Assembly (NCBI GenBank): GCA_049578505.1
Contig: JBAUMC010000024.1
Span: forward strand, 23,871 to 87,870
Length of the DNA stretch: 64,000 nt
Direction: 5' to 3'
Origin: JAGVPT01 sp049578505
GTDB lineage: Bacteria; Bacteroidota; Ignavibacteria; UBA10030; UBA8401
Shown: in pieces, positions 16,750-27,734 of the stretch
Layout: each line of letters begins with the position of its first letter
How positions within the stretch are numbered: the stretch's first letter is position 1
The notes under the pieces: generated by a model
Seen by the model: the letters and a program-made list of their open reading frames with translations, nothing else
Database searches by the model: none
What the model was told of the DNA's origin: nothing
Position numbers and translations under genes: made by a program

Positions 16750-18399
16750 TTACTTTCCAGGCTTAAGAAGCGCGACGTAAATCTTCTTGGAGGCAAGCAG
16801 CTTCGCGGCCGTTTGGGCCTGAACATCATCATCAAGAGATGCCCTGATACGCCCCTTGTCTCCGGCGTACCGTTCAATAATTTCCTCTCGAAGTTCTTCG
16901 CGCAATTCAACCGCATGACGTGCGAACACGTTTGCCTTTTCCTTCTCGATTTGCATCCCGACATTTTCGAGGGAAGCAATCATCGTGCTACCGTACTTTT
17001 CCTTCTTAAAATCATTTTCCAATTCTGAAAGCTTCTCTTCGGCGTCGTCTTTGAATTCGAACTTTTCCTCTTTTGCATAGCCTTCGAATTCTTTCAAGAG
17101 AGTATCGTCGACGGTAAAGTCCCCGTCTCCGTTGGGATGTTGAGAAACATAATGAGTCGCAAACATGAAAAACATCGCCTTCTGAATCAACTCTTGTGAA
17201 AGAGCGCTGCGGTCGGTTTCAAGAACCGTGGAGTCCGGAGCAATACCTCCTGCATCCAAAAATTTTCTGCCGTGCTCGGTTGCGAATTCATGCCTGAGGC
17301 TGTCGGGTGTAACGGGGAAAACCCCGTCGTTATTCCTATGCTTGTAGTCGATCTCCTGGATGCTGCGGCCGCTCGGCGTGTAGTAACGCGCAGTAGTGAT
17401 CTTCAAAGACGTATTGTAACTGAGCGGTGTGATTGTCTGCACCAGTCCCTTCCCGAAGGAACGCGTTCCGATGATAATACCGCGGTCTAAATCCTGAATT
17501 GCCCCGGCGACGATTTCGCTGGCGCTCGCGCTGTTCTTGTTGATGAGGACGGCAAGAGGGATGTCGCCGGCGATCGGCTCCTCGTTTACGGTGTACACTT
17601 TTACATCATCGCTTCGACGTCCGCGCGTTGTAACGATTGTGCTTCCTTTGGGATTGAACTTGCTGACGACATCGACGGCTGCTTCGAGCAAGCCGCCGGG
17701 GTTGTTGCGGAGGTCGAGGATCACGCCGCGCAAGTCGCCTTTTGCTTTTAACTCTCTGAGCGCTTGCAGCACCTCATCGCCGGCGCGTCGGGAGAAGCGT
17801 TCAAGACGGATATATCCGATGCCGTTGCCTATGTAGCCGGAATACGAAACATTGTTCACCTGAATTTCCTCGCGCACGAGGACGAAATCGAGCGGCTTCT
17901 TTACTCCCTCGCGCTCAATTTTCATTTTCACCTCGGTTCCGGGCTCTCCGCGAACCATGCTTCTGACCGAATCGGGGTTCGTATTGAAAATTTTCCGTCC
18001 GTCGATTTCAATAATTTTATCTCCTGCGCGAATGCCTTGCTTCTGGGCGGAGTAACCGTCCATAGGAGCAATAACAATGATGTACCCATCGCGCTCGCCG
18101 ATTGAAACTCCGACACCGCCGTATTCGCCGTGCGTGATAAGGTCCATCTCTTCCCCCTCCTTCTCACCGTAAAAAACCGTGTAGGGGTCAAGCGTTTCGA
18201 GCATGCCGTCGATCCCCGCGCGCATAAATTTTTCAGGGTCTATTTCGTCAACATAACTGGTGGTTATTTCCTTGTAGACTTGTCCGAAAACATCCATGTT
18301 CTTGTTGATTTTTAGATAGATGTTATCGTTGACAAAGAATCCCACTCCAAGTCCGGCGATAATTCCTACAAGAAGCCACAGCCCAAGTTTTTTTCTCAT
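16750..18399 (-). CDS. ctpA: Carboxyl-terminal processing protease, S41 family
   Basis: 549 residues from the ATG at 18397-18399, chosen because AAGGGTGG sits just upstream; a longer in-frame start at 18435 adds 12 unconserved residues. An N-terminal membrane anchor (5-23) is followed by a PDZ domain (about 88-165, GGVGVSIGERDGYI...AGDKIIEIDG) and the S41 catalytic domain with the Ser-Lys dyad: S292 in NSASASEI and K317 in RSFGKGLVQ. It faces the periplasm and trims or degrades envelope proteins from their C-termini. A 180-residue C-terminal extension after the catalytic domain is helical and charged, as in other Bacteroidota enzymes. It is transcribed toward the helicase-like gene. Confidence 0.96.
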   Translation of the reverse strand: MRKKLGLWLLVGIIAGLGVGFFVNDNIYLKINKNMDVFGQVYKEITTSYVDEIDPEKFMRAGIDGMLETLDPYTVFYGEKEGEEMDLITHGEYGGVGVSIGERDGYIIVIAPMDGYSAQKQGIRAGDKIIEIDGRKIFNTNPDSVRSMVRGEPGTEVKMKIEREGVKKPLDFVLVREEIQVNNVSYSGYIGNGIGYIRLERFSRRAGDEVLQALRELKAKGDLRGVILDLRNNPGGLLEAAVDVVSKFNPKGSTIVTTRGRRSDDVKVYTVNEEPIAGDIPLAVLINKNSASASEIVAGAIQDLDRGIIIGTRSFGKGLVQTITPLSYNTSLKITTARYYTPSGRSIQEIDYKHRNNDGVFPVTPDSLRHEFATEHGRKFLDAGGIAPDSTVLETDRSALSQELIQKAMFFMFATHYVSQHPNGDGDFTVDDTLLKEFEGYAKEEKFEFKDDAEEKLSELENDFKKEKYGSTMIASLENVGMQIEKEKANVFARHAVELREELREEIIERYAGDKGRIRASLDDDVQAQTAAKLLASKKIYVALLKPGK

Positions 18400-18609
18400 G
18401 CAACCACCCTTATGTCGTTTGTTATTTTGATACAATGTAGATTTTTTTCCGGCGTAATTCTACCTCTATAACACAAAATTACACAGTAAAGTTTTGCGCG
18501 CGCTTAGATATAGACGAAACAATGGGCAAAAAGTTTATTGTGCTCGAATTTTGATGAAAAGATGTCCGGCCCCTTGTTAGTGCGCCACTGCCGAAGAATT
18601 GCATAAGTT

Positions 18610-18834
18610 CGTGCTGGCCCATTTGTCATTCCCGCGTTCCGAAGGGATCTCTTCGGGAAAAGCGGGTCGAAGACTCCCAACGGATCTATCGACCCGTAGG
18701 GTCGTTCCACGAATCTACGATTTTTAGAATCGTAGATAGACGACTCGGCGAGAATCCAACCTTTTATTCTTTACTGCGCAATGGATGCCCACTTTCGTGG
18801 GAAGGACAATATTTTCATCAAATTGAGCCACTAC
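18610..18834. mobile_element. MITE-like element (about 225 bp) with 9-bp target duplication
   Basis: The termini are CGTGCTGGCCCATTTG on the left and, on the opposite strand, GTAGTGGCTCAATTTG on the right. The exact 9-mer GCATAAGTT flanks it at 18601-18609 and 18835-18843. The interior is a chain of palindromes: CCGAAGGGATCTCTTCGGG (18639-18657), GACCC-gta-GGGTC (18691-18703), TCTACGATT/AATCGTAGA (18714-18722/18728-18736), and GCCCACTTTCGTGGG near the right end, shared with the element at 2067. It fills most of the 476-bp gap between ctpA and the VKOR gene. Outside it, 18400-18600 contains the ctpA promoter region and nothing else I can support. Confidence 0.82.
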
Positions 18835-18875
18835 GCATAAGTTGAATCTCTGTTGAATGATTCATATTTTCATTC

Positions 18876-19295
18876 ATGGTCGAGTTGTTGCTAACGTCGT
18901 TTTCGATTGCCGGCCTCGGCATCGCGTTGTATTTTTCACTCGTGTACTATCGCATCGTTAAAGCAGATGACAAATGGATTCCGTCATTCTGCAGGATGGA
19001 AGAGGAGGCATGCATGAGAATTCTGAATACGCCGGAAGCGAAAGTGCTCGGCGTCCCGAATAGTCTTCTGGGTATATTCTATTACGCGGCAATTCTCTTT
19101 GTTCCGATTCAGAGATTCGAAGTACTGTTTCTTATCGCCTCGATATTATCGGTCGGATTGGGGATGTATTTAGTGCATGCGCTGGTGTTTCGGTTGAAAA
19201 CGCACTGCCCCCTTTGTTACATGGCGCATGGAATCAACCTCGTCATTGCCAACCTCTTCATTATTAGAACGGTTCAGCTTTACTCGATTCTGTAA
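18876..19295 (+). CDS. Vitamin K epoxide reductase (VKOR)-like membrane protein
   Basis: A 139-residue, four-helix membrane protein. Four cysteines sit where VKOR homologues have theirs: C39 and C46 in a loop after the first helix (PSFCRMEEEACMRIL), and the active-site C111-P-L-C114 pair in HCPLCYMAHGIN. The segment VLGVPNSLLGIFYY is the family's conserved Ser/Gly region before helix 2. Bacterial VKORs reoxidise a periplasmic DsbA-like thioredoxin using quinone, driving disulfide formation. No thioredoxin domain is fused or encoded nearby, so the partner must be elsewhere. It lies upstream of dnaN but is separated by 345 bp with a promoter. Confidence 0.85.
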   Translation: MVELLLTSFSIAGLGIALYFSLVYYRIVKADDKWIPSFCRMEEEACMRILNTPEAKVLGVPNSLLGIFYYAAILFVPIQRFEVLFLIASILSVGLGMYLVHALVFRLKTHCPLCYMAHGINLVIANLFIIRTVQLYSIL

Positions 19296-19640
19296 CCGAC
19301 AACAATTTTTCTTTGAGCGATTCTTCCTCGCGGAGAAAATTTCTCAAGAAGACTCTCTTCGGTGCAATTGCCCAAAAGCTGATCTTGTTTTTTTGAACAG
19401 CAAAAACATTTTTGAGCATTAGAAAAACATTAGAAGTATTAACGAAGAGCAAAAAATAATCCGCAATAGCTATTTCAAATCGCCTTTAGAAAGCGATAGT
19501 GTTCAATAGCTCTATCGTTGTGATTTACCGCAAAAACAGGGCTTTCACCGACCTTCTTTCCTTGAATTTCGTACAAAAAATTGGTATATTTTGAAATCGA
19601 AATTCAATTTTTACAGCAGCCTTTCAAGCAAGGAGACCCC
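19296..19640. other. Intergenic region upstream of dnaN
   Basis: A 345-bp AT-rich gap. It contains the predicted dnaN promoter near its end and a weak inverted repeat CGATAG/CTATCG (about 19493-19516). I found no copy of the DnaA box TTATCCACA in it and no open reading frame with coding character, so there is no direct support for a replication origin here. Confidence 0.5.
19562..19593 (+). promoter_or_regulatory. Predicted promoter of dnaN
   Basis: TTG at 19562-19564, a 20-nt spacer and TATATTTTG at 19585-19593, close to the Bacteroidota TTTG...TAnnTTTG consensus. It lies about 50 bp before the dnaN start codon. Confidence 0.6.
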
Positions 19641-20756
19641 ATGAAATTTTCCGTTACCAGCAGCGAATTGCAGAAAGCGTTATCAAAAACTATCGGTGTC
19701 GTCCCGACCAGATCAACCCTCCCCATCCTTGAAAATCTCCTGTTCGAAATTACCAAAAATGTCCTGAAGATCACCGCGACAGACCTCGAAATCTCAATGA
19801 CCGTTGCTGTAAACGTATCAGGGATGGAAGATGGTGTCATTGCCATTCCTGCGAAGAGGATTGTCGACACGATTCGCGCATTGCCGGATGTTAAGGTAGT
19901 GTTCTCGATCGATACCGAGAATAATAAAATTAAAATGGCAACGGAAAACGGAGAATACTCCCTCACAGGAGAATCGAGCGATGAATTTCCGACAGTGCCG
20001 CAATTTAAAGGAGACAATGAAATCGGGATCGACGGAGAGATGCTCCGGTATCTTATCGGCAAGACCTCCTTTGCTGTGAGCTCCGATGAGCTGCGGCCTG
20101 CGATGATGGGCGTTCTCTTCCAGCTTAAAGAGACGGAGATCAGGGCGGTCGCAACCGACGGTCATAGGCTGGTTCGTACAGTCAACAGGTCTTTTTCATC
20201 TCCAAAATTCAAGAAAGATATTGTCGTACCGTCGAAAGCCCTGGCACTTGTCGCAAAACTTGCCGAGGGTGGAAAGAGCAAAATTCTTGTGAACGAATCG
20301 CACATAATGTTTCAGTTCGACGGCACAACACTCATCTCCCGCCTGATCGAGGAAAGCTATCCGAATTACGAAACGGTTATCCCTCTCGACAATGACAAGA
20401 CGCTCGTTGTCAGCAAAGATCAGATGTTATCGTCTGTACGGCGCGTGTCGCTCTATTCAAGTTCAACGACGCACCAGATCCGCCTGTCTCTCGGGAAAAA
20501 CGAAATGACGATAGCAGCAGAGGATGTCGATTTCGGAAGCGAAGCACGGGAAACGATTCCGTGCGAGTATTCATCCGGCGAGATGGAAATAGGTTTCAAC
20601 TCCGGCTACGTGGTCGACGTCTTAGCGCATCTCGAATCCGACGAGGCGGTTTTCAAATTCAGCACGCCCACGCGGGCAGGGATCGTTTCTCCGCGGCCGC
20701 AACGGGAAAAGGAAGACGTGCTCATGCTCATCATGCCCGTGAGGTTGAACAATTAA
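19641..20756 (+). CDS. dnaN: DNA polymerase III beta subunit (sliding clamp)
   Basis: 371 residues from the ATG at 19641, which has a good Shine-Dalgarno (AAGGAGA); an upstream in-frame start at 19581 lies within the promoter and is rejected. The protein forms the ring-shaped dimer that tethers the replicative polymerase to DNA. The three clamp domains are recognisable, beginning MKFSVTSSELQKALSKTIGVVPTR, with the domain-2 segment ELRPAMMGVLFQL...ATDGHRLVR and the C-terminal LMLIMPVRL, which forms part of the client-binding pocket. Length is standard. It heads the cluster dnaN-recF-dciA-gyrB, with recF 18 bp downstream. The usual upstream neighbour dnaA is absent. Confidence 0.98.
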   Translation: MKFSVTSSELQKALSKTIGVVPTRSTLPILENLLFEITKNVLKITATDLEISMTVAVNVSGMEDGVIAIPAKRIVDTIRALPDVKVVFSIDTENNKIKMATENGEYSLTGESSDEFPTVPQFKGDNEIGIDGEMLRYLIGKTSFAVSSDELRPAMMGVLFQLKETEIRAVATDGHRLVRTVNRSFSSPKFKKDIVVPSKALALVAKLAEGGKSKILVNESHIMFQFDGTTLISRLIEESYPNYETVIPLDNDKTLVVSKDQMLSSVRRVSLYSSSTTHQIRLSLGKNEMTIAAEDVDFGSEARETIPCEYSSGEMEIGFNSGYVVDVLAHLESDEAVFKFSTPTRAGIVSPRPQREKEDVLMLIMPVRLNN

Positions 20757-20774
20757 CAGGGCCGCACATACCGT

Positions 20775-21920
20775 ATGAAAATAGTGCGCGCACAACTTCG
20801 TCAGTTTCGAAACCATGACTGCACGGAGTTCGAGTTCGGGACGACAACGAATGCGTTCCTGGGGGACAATGGACACGGAAAGACCAATGTGCTGGAAGCC
20901 CTTTCGTTCCTGTGTCTCACAAAAAGTTTTTACGCTAGCTCTGATACCACCGCACTGCAGCGGGGAAAAGATTTTTTTGAAGTAAGGGGGAAACTGCTGT
21001 CCGACGTCGGGATTGAACACGACGTTCGCATTGCCTACGACTCCAGGACGAACCAGAAAAAAATATTTATCGACGGAAAAGAGCCCGAGACATTCTCATC
21101 CGTGATCGGACAATTTCCAATCGTCGTTCTATCGCCGGAGAACAACAACATTACATTCGGCACGCCGTCTGATCGGCGTCGGTTTATGGATTTGGTCATT
21201 GCGCAATCGAGCAGAGTGTATATGGAAGATATGATGGAATACCGGCGGGCGTTACGGCAGCGCAATAAAATTCTATCGGATGTGAGCAGAGGAGCGGGGA
21301 ACGTTGCCCTGCTCGAACCGTGGGATGAAACGTTGAGTATTCACGGCTCAAAAGTACTCCTGAAGCGCGCGTTGTTCTTTGAAGAATTCGCTCCGTTCAT
21401 CATGCGTGCATATGGGGCGGTGGCGCACGAAAGGGAAATTCCTTCCGTCGAGTATATGCCGCAGGTTGCAGCAGCTCCGCATGATTCGCCGGAGACAATC
21501 TACGGCCGTTTGCTGGAAAAGCTCGAGGAAAAAAGGAAAGACGAACTGAGGATTGGTTCGACGCTTGTCGGCCCTCACCGGGACGAGGCGGCGTTTTCGT
21601 TGAACGGCCTGCAGTTGCGCGCTTACGCTTCACAGGGACAGCATAAGACCTTCTTGATCGCGCTCAAAATCGCCGAGTTTTTCTATCTCAGCGAACGGTG
21701 TGCCGAGACACCGGTGATCTTGCTCGACGATGTGTTCACCGAACTTGATGATACCCGTGCGCGGAAGCTTCTCTCCCTTATCGATTCACTCGGACAGTCG
21801 TTTATCACCGCAACAAGCGAGCAGGTGTTTCACAATACGATTCGCTGGGACGATTCGAGAAGAAAGTTCGCTATCCTTAACGGTGCTGCAGTGCATCAAC
21901 ATCACGAGGCGGCGGCATGA
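20775..21920 (+). CDS. recF: DNA replication/repair protein RecF
   Basis: A 381-residue SMC-like ATPase that loads RecA at gaps with RecO and RecR. The Walker A is GDNGHGKTN near residue 33, and the family opening MKIVRAQLRQFRNHDC is typical. The coiled-coil/lever region includes FPIVVLSPENNNIT and RRRFMDLVIAQ; the signature motif region reads AYASQGQHKTFLIALKIAEF and Walker B ILLDDVFTELD. Length is normal. Its last codon overlaps the DUF721 gene by 4 bp, indicating translational coupling. Confidence 0.97.
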   Translation: MKIVRAQLRQFRNHDCTEFEFGTTTNAFLGDNGHGKTNVLEALSFLCLTKSFYASSDTTALQRGKDFFEVRGKLLSDVGIEHDVRIAYDSRTNQKKIFIDGKEPETFSSVIGQFPIVVLSPENNNITFGTPSDRRRFMDLVIAQSSRVYMEDMMEYRRALRQRNKILSDVSRGAGNVALLEPWDETLSIHGSKVLLKRALFFEEFAPFIMRAYGAVAHEREIPSVEYMPQVAAAPHDSPETIYGRLLEKLEEKRKDELRIGSTLVGPHRDEAAFSLNGLQLRAYASQGQHKTFLIALKIAEFFYLSERCAETPVILLDDVFTELDDTRARKLLSLIDSLGQSFITATSEQVFHNTIRWDDSRRKFAILNGAAVHQHHEAAA

Positions 21921-22207
21921 CACACAACTCGCCTGAATCGCTGGGCAACGTTATCGATGCTCTTATGCGGCAGCTCGGATTGCAGACAAAGCTGAAGCAG
22001 TACGATGTCGTCGGCCTCTGGCCGTCGATTGTCGGCGAACAGATCGCAAACATGACAAGCGTCGACAAAGTCGAAAGAAACGTCCTCGTGGTCAAAGTAA
22101 CGGCGGCACCATGGCGCACGGAATTGACGTTCCGAAAAAAAGAAATTTTGGAAAAAGTACACGCTGCAATGAATTCAGATTCGATCAAAGACATCCGGTT
22201 TCGTTAA
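21917..22207 (+). CDS. dciA: DUF721/DciA-type replicative helicase loader
   Basis: A 96-residue protein with the DUF721 core (ALMRQLGLQTKLKQYDVVGLWPSIVGEQIANMT, then VVKVTAAPWRTELTFRKKEIL). DciA proteins load the DnaB helicase in bacteria that lack DnaC or DnaI; that role is established for proteobacterial and actinobacterial members and inferred here. It overlaps recF by 4 bp and lies 20 bp upstream of gyrB. The position between recF and gyrB is the same as in many other phyla. The dnaB gene is in the same window at 37.1-38.5 kb. Confidence 0.85.
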   Translation: MTHNSPESLGNVIDALMRQLGLQTKLKQYDVVGLWPSIVGEQIANMTSVDKVERNVLVVKVTAAPWRTELTFRKKEILEKVHAAMNSDSIKDIRFR

Positions 22208-22227
22208 ACAACTAAACGGTACACGAC

Positions 22228-24270
22228 GTGGCAGAAGTAACAACAAAATCAAAAGTGAAGAAATCGAACGGCGAATATACCGCGGAAGACATTACCGTCC
22301 TTAAGGGGTTGGAAGCAGTTCGCCGTCGCCCGGCGATGTATATCGGCGATGTCAGCGCGCGCGGACTCCATCATCTCGTGTACGAGGTCGTCGACAACTC
22401 CATCGACGAAGCGCTCGCCGGATGTTGTAAAAGCATTGAAGTGAAAATCAACAAAGACGGCAGCGTTACGGTGATTGACGACGGACGTGGAATACCAACT
22501 GGTATTATCGCGGAAGAAAAGAAATCGGCCCTTGAAGTTGTCATGACAGTCCTCCACGCAGGCGGCAAGTTCGATAAAAACACGTACAAAGTTTCCGGCG
22601 GGCTGCATGGCGTCGGAGTTTCGGTGGTGAACGCTCTGAGCGAATGGCTTGAAGTTGAAGTGTACCGTGACGGAAAAACCTCCTTCCAAAAATATAAAAA
22701 AGGCGACCCGGTCGATCCTGTGAAAGTGATTGGTAAGACGGATAAGGGAAAAACAGGGACAAAGATAACATTCCTGCCGGACGGGACTATTTTTAAAAAC
22801 CGGACATTCAAGTTTGAAACGCTTGCGGAACGTCTGCGCGAACTGGCGTTTCTTAACAAAGAAGTAGCGCTTGAGATTACCGATCTTCGCGCGAAGCAGG
22901 AGCAAACAGAACGATTCCACTTCGAAGGAGGGATCGTCGAGTTTGTCCAGTACATCGACGCGACGCGCCCCTCGGTGATGAAGAAGCCGGTCTACGCAAA
23001 AGGGGCGGACAAAGACGAGAACGGGCGCATGGTTGAAGTCGAAGTATCACTCCAATACAACGATCAGTACGCTGAAAATGTTTTTTCGTACGTCAACAAC
23101 ATCAATACAACTGAAGGTGGAACACATCTTGTCGGATTTCGCACTGCGCTTACCCGCACGCTTAACAACTACGGCTACAAGAACAATCTCGTAAAGGAGG
23201 ACAAGATCACCCTTACCGGGGATGATTTCCGCGAAGGACTGACCGCTGTCGTCAGTGTGAAGGTCCCGGAACCGCAATTTGAAGGACAGACGAAAACGAA
23301 ACTGGGCAACAGCGAAGTAAAAAGCATCGTTGAGTCTGTTGTCGGACAAGAACTCGCCAACTGGCTGGATCAGAATCCGGGCGACGCAAAAAGAATTATC
23401 GAGAAAAGCATGCGTGCCGCTGAGGCCCGTGAGGCTGCGCGCAAAGCGCGTGACATCACCCGCCGCAAGAACGCGCTCGACGGGGGAGGTCTTCCCGGAA
23501 AACTTGCCGATTGCTCCATCAACGACCCCGAACACTGTGAACTCTACCTTGTAGAGGGGGATTCTGCGGGCGGCAGCGCAAAGCAGGGGCGCGACAGGAG
23601 GTTTCAGGCGATTCTTCCGCTTAAGGGAAAAATTTTGAACGTCGAGAAAGCCCGCCTTCACAAGATATTGGAGAATGAGGAAATCCGGAATATTTTCACG
23701 GCGATCGGTGCCGGCGTCGGCGACGATTTCGACCCGGCGAAAATCCGCTACAATAAAATCATTCTCATGTGCGACGCGGACGTCGACGGTTCGCACATTC
23801 GAACGCTTTTGCTGACGCTCTTCTTCCGTTACATGAAACAACTGATCGACCTCGGACACGTCTATATCGCCCAGCCGCCTCTCTATAAAATCAAGAAGGG
23901 GAAACAGGAATTTTATGCGTTTGATGAAGAGGAGCGCGATGAAATCCTCAAGAGACTGAAGAGCGAAAAAGCGGACAAGAAGAAGGAGGAAAAAGAAGAG
24001 GAAGCAGAAGAAATAGTTGAAGTCGTTGAAGAGGGAGCCGTCGCGAAAAATGGCTCCGTTATTTCACGCTTCAAAGGATTAGGGGAAATGAACCCCGAAC
24101 AGCTTTGGTCCACAACCATGAATCCGGAAACGCGGACGGTGTTGCAGGTAAGTATCGAGAACGCTGCCGATGCTGATAGAACGTTCTCTATCTTGATGGG
24201 GGATGAGGTCGAGCCGCGGCGCGAATTTATCGAAAAGAATTCGAAATATGTCAGAAATTTAGATGTGTGA
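22228..24270 (+). CDS. gyrB: DNA gyrase subunit B
   Basis: A 680-residue type IIA topoisomerase ATPase subunit, starting at GTG 22228. The GHKL ATPase motifs are present (VVDNSIDEALAG, DDGRGIPTG, GGLHGVGVSVVNALS), then the transducer, the TOPRIM motifs LVEGDSAGGSAKQGRDR and CDADVDGSHIRTLLL, and the GyrB C-terminal motif FKGLGEMNPEQLW. Just before this last motif is a short acidic/lysine-rich insertion (about residues 580-605), a low-complexity linker. With GyrA it introduces negative supercoils using ATP. It lies 196 bp upstream of gyrA with a hairpin between them. Confidence 0.98.
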   Translation: MAEVTTKSKVKKSNGEYTAEDITVLKGLEAVRRRPAMYIGDVSARGLHHLVYEVVDNSIDEALAGCCKSIEVKINKDGSVTVIDDGRGIPTGIIAEEKKSALEVVMTVLHAGGKFDKNTYKVSGGLHGVGVSVVNALSEWLEVEVYRDGKTSFQKYKKGDPVDPVKVIGKTDKGKTGTKITFLPDGTIFKNRTFKFETLAERLRELAFLNKEVALEITDLRAKQEQTERFHFEGGIVEFVQYIDATRPSVMKKPVYAKGADKDENGRMVEVEVSLQYNDQYAENVFSYVNNINTTEGGTHLVGFRTALTRTLNNYGYKNNLVKEDKITLTGDDFREGLTAVVSVKVPEPQFEGQTKTKLGNSEVKSIVESVVGQELANWLDQNPGDAKRIIEKSMRAAEAREAARKARDITRRKNALDGGGLPGKLADCSINDPEHCELYLVEGDSAGGSAKQGRDRRFQAILPLKGKILNVEKARLHKILENEEIRNIFTAIGAGVGDDFDPAKIRYNKIILMCDADVDGSHIRTLLLTLFFRYMKQLIDLGHVYIAQPPLYKIKKGKQEFYAFDEEERDEILKRLKSEKADKKKEEKEEEAEEIVEVVEEGAVAKNGSVISRFKGLGEMNPEQLWSTTMNPETRTVLQVSIENAADADRTFSILMGDEVEPRREFIEKNSKYVRNLDV

Positions 24271-24293
24271 GGATAGTACTCCACGACACACAA

Positions 24294-24330
24294 AATGCCA
24301 TTAAAGCTGCGACGAAGCCGCAAAGGCATT
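24294..24330 (+). other. Hairpin between gyrB and gyrA
   Basis: AATGCC (24294-24299) pairs with GGCATT (24325-24330) and, inside, TGCG (24308-24311) with CGCA (24319-24322). No T-run follows, so it is more likely an RNA-stability or processing hairpin than a terminator. Confidence 0.35.
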
Positions 24331-24466
24331 AAGAAAAGCAAACTGATATTATGATCAGAGGTGTTTGAATAGAGCTTTCATTCAGAACTCTTTTTGTCTT
24401 AGGATCCCTCTGACCCAGTTTTTATAATCTAGCAACACGAGCAATAAAATTTTGAGACCCTAATAT

Positions 24467-27040
<2,574 letters not shown>

Positions 27041-27071
27041 GAATGGCTTCGGTAAATCACAGTGCGAAAAA

Positions 27072-27160
27072 GGTAGTGGCTTAATTTGAATAGAAAATTG
27101 TCATGCGCACGTTCCGATGGGGCGCCCTAGGTACTCGGAAATGACAAACCGAGCCAACAC
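27072..27160. mobile_element. Degenerate short MITE-like element (about 89 bp)
   Basis: The left end GGTAGTGGCTTAATTTGAA and the right end on the opposite strand (GTGTTGGCTCGGTTTGTCA) match the termini of the elements at 2067 and 18610, and ATTGTCATGCGCACGTTCC inside resembles their interiors. The flanking 9-mers match at only 5 of 9 positions, so no target duplication can be claimed; this is probably an old, internally deleted copy. It lies in the 232-bp gap after gyrA. Confidence 0.6.
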
Positions 27161-27272
27161 CGCAACAACAGTTGCCTTGCTTCTCAGACTGGGCTTCGCT
27201 ACATTGACATGGATTTATTCATCACCCCTACGCCAAACTTCACTAACATTTATCAACCTGTAAGGAGTCGGC

Positions 27273-27734
27273 ATGAAAACTTTTTTCGTTTTGTCTTGCT
27301 CCGTCTTTTCCGTGATCGCGTTCGGCTGTTCCTCGCTGACGCTTTCACCGGTGCATTACCAGTGGCCGGTGGAGAGTGTCCTCACCGTCGACGGTAATGG
27401 GAGCGTTGAGGAAGCTCGCTACAACACCGCGTTCAACGTTAAACCCTTGTTATTTGAAGAAACTGCTGATTCCGTGCATGTGAGCGGCATTGAGCTCCGC
27501 ATTATCCGTGACATGGACGGTTACTACTTTATGACGGCACCGAAGTTCAAAAACGTCTATGTTTTCGCTTCGGATGAGGGTAAACTGAAAATGCAGAAGA
27601 AAATATTGATTTCTGAAACGGGGATGAGCTCGCCGAGGTTCAACCAGGCCGCACCCTACATTCACCTTCTCAACGGCAAAGAAAAAGCGATAGTTCTTTC
27701 GAAAGACGGCATCCTGCAAGGAGGACAAAAATGA
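27273..27734 (+). CDS. Hypothetical lipoprotein
   Basis: A 153-residue protein with a clear lipoprotein signal (MKTFFVLSCSVFSVIAFGC, lipobox at the cysteine in position 19) and a good Shine-Dalgarno (AAGGAG). The mature part looks like a small beta-rich domain with no motif I recognise; segments such as GIELRIIRDMDGYYFMTAPKF and VYVFASDEGKLKMQKK suggest alternating strands. Its stop overlaps the start of the next gene by 4 bp (ATGA), so the two products are made together. It is probably anchored in the outer membrane or periplasm. Function unknown. Confidence 0.75.
   Translation: MKTFFVLSCSVFSVIAFGCSSLTLSPVHYQWPVESVLTVDGNGSVEEARYNTAFNVKPLLFEETADSVHVSGIELRIIRDMDGYYFMTAPKFKNVYVFASDEGKLKMQKKILISETGMSSPRFNQAAPYIHLLNGKEKAIVLSKDGILQGGQK

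Noticed and set aside
19581..19640. Longer N-terminus for dnaN
   Set aside because: The extension lies on the predicted promoter and has no family match; the ATG at 19641 has a good Shine-Dalgarno and the normal sequence.
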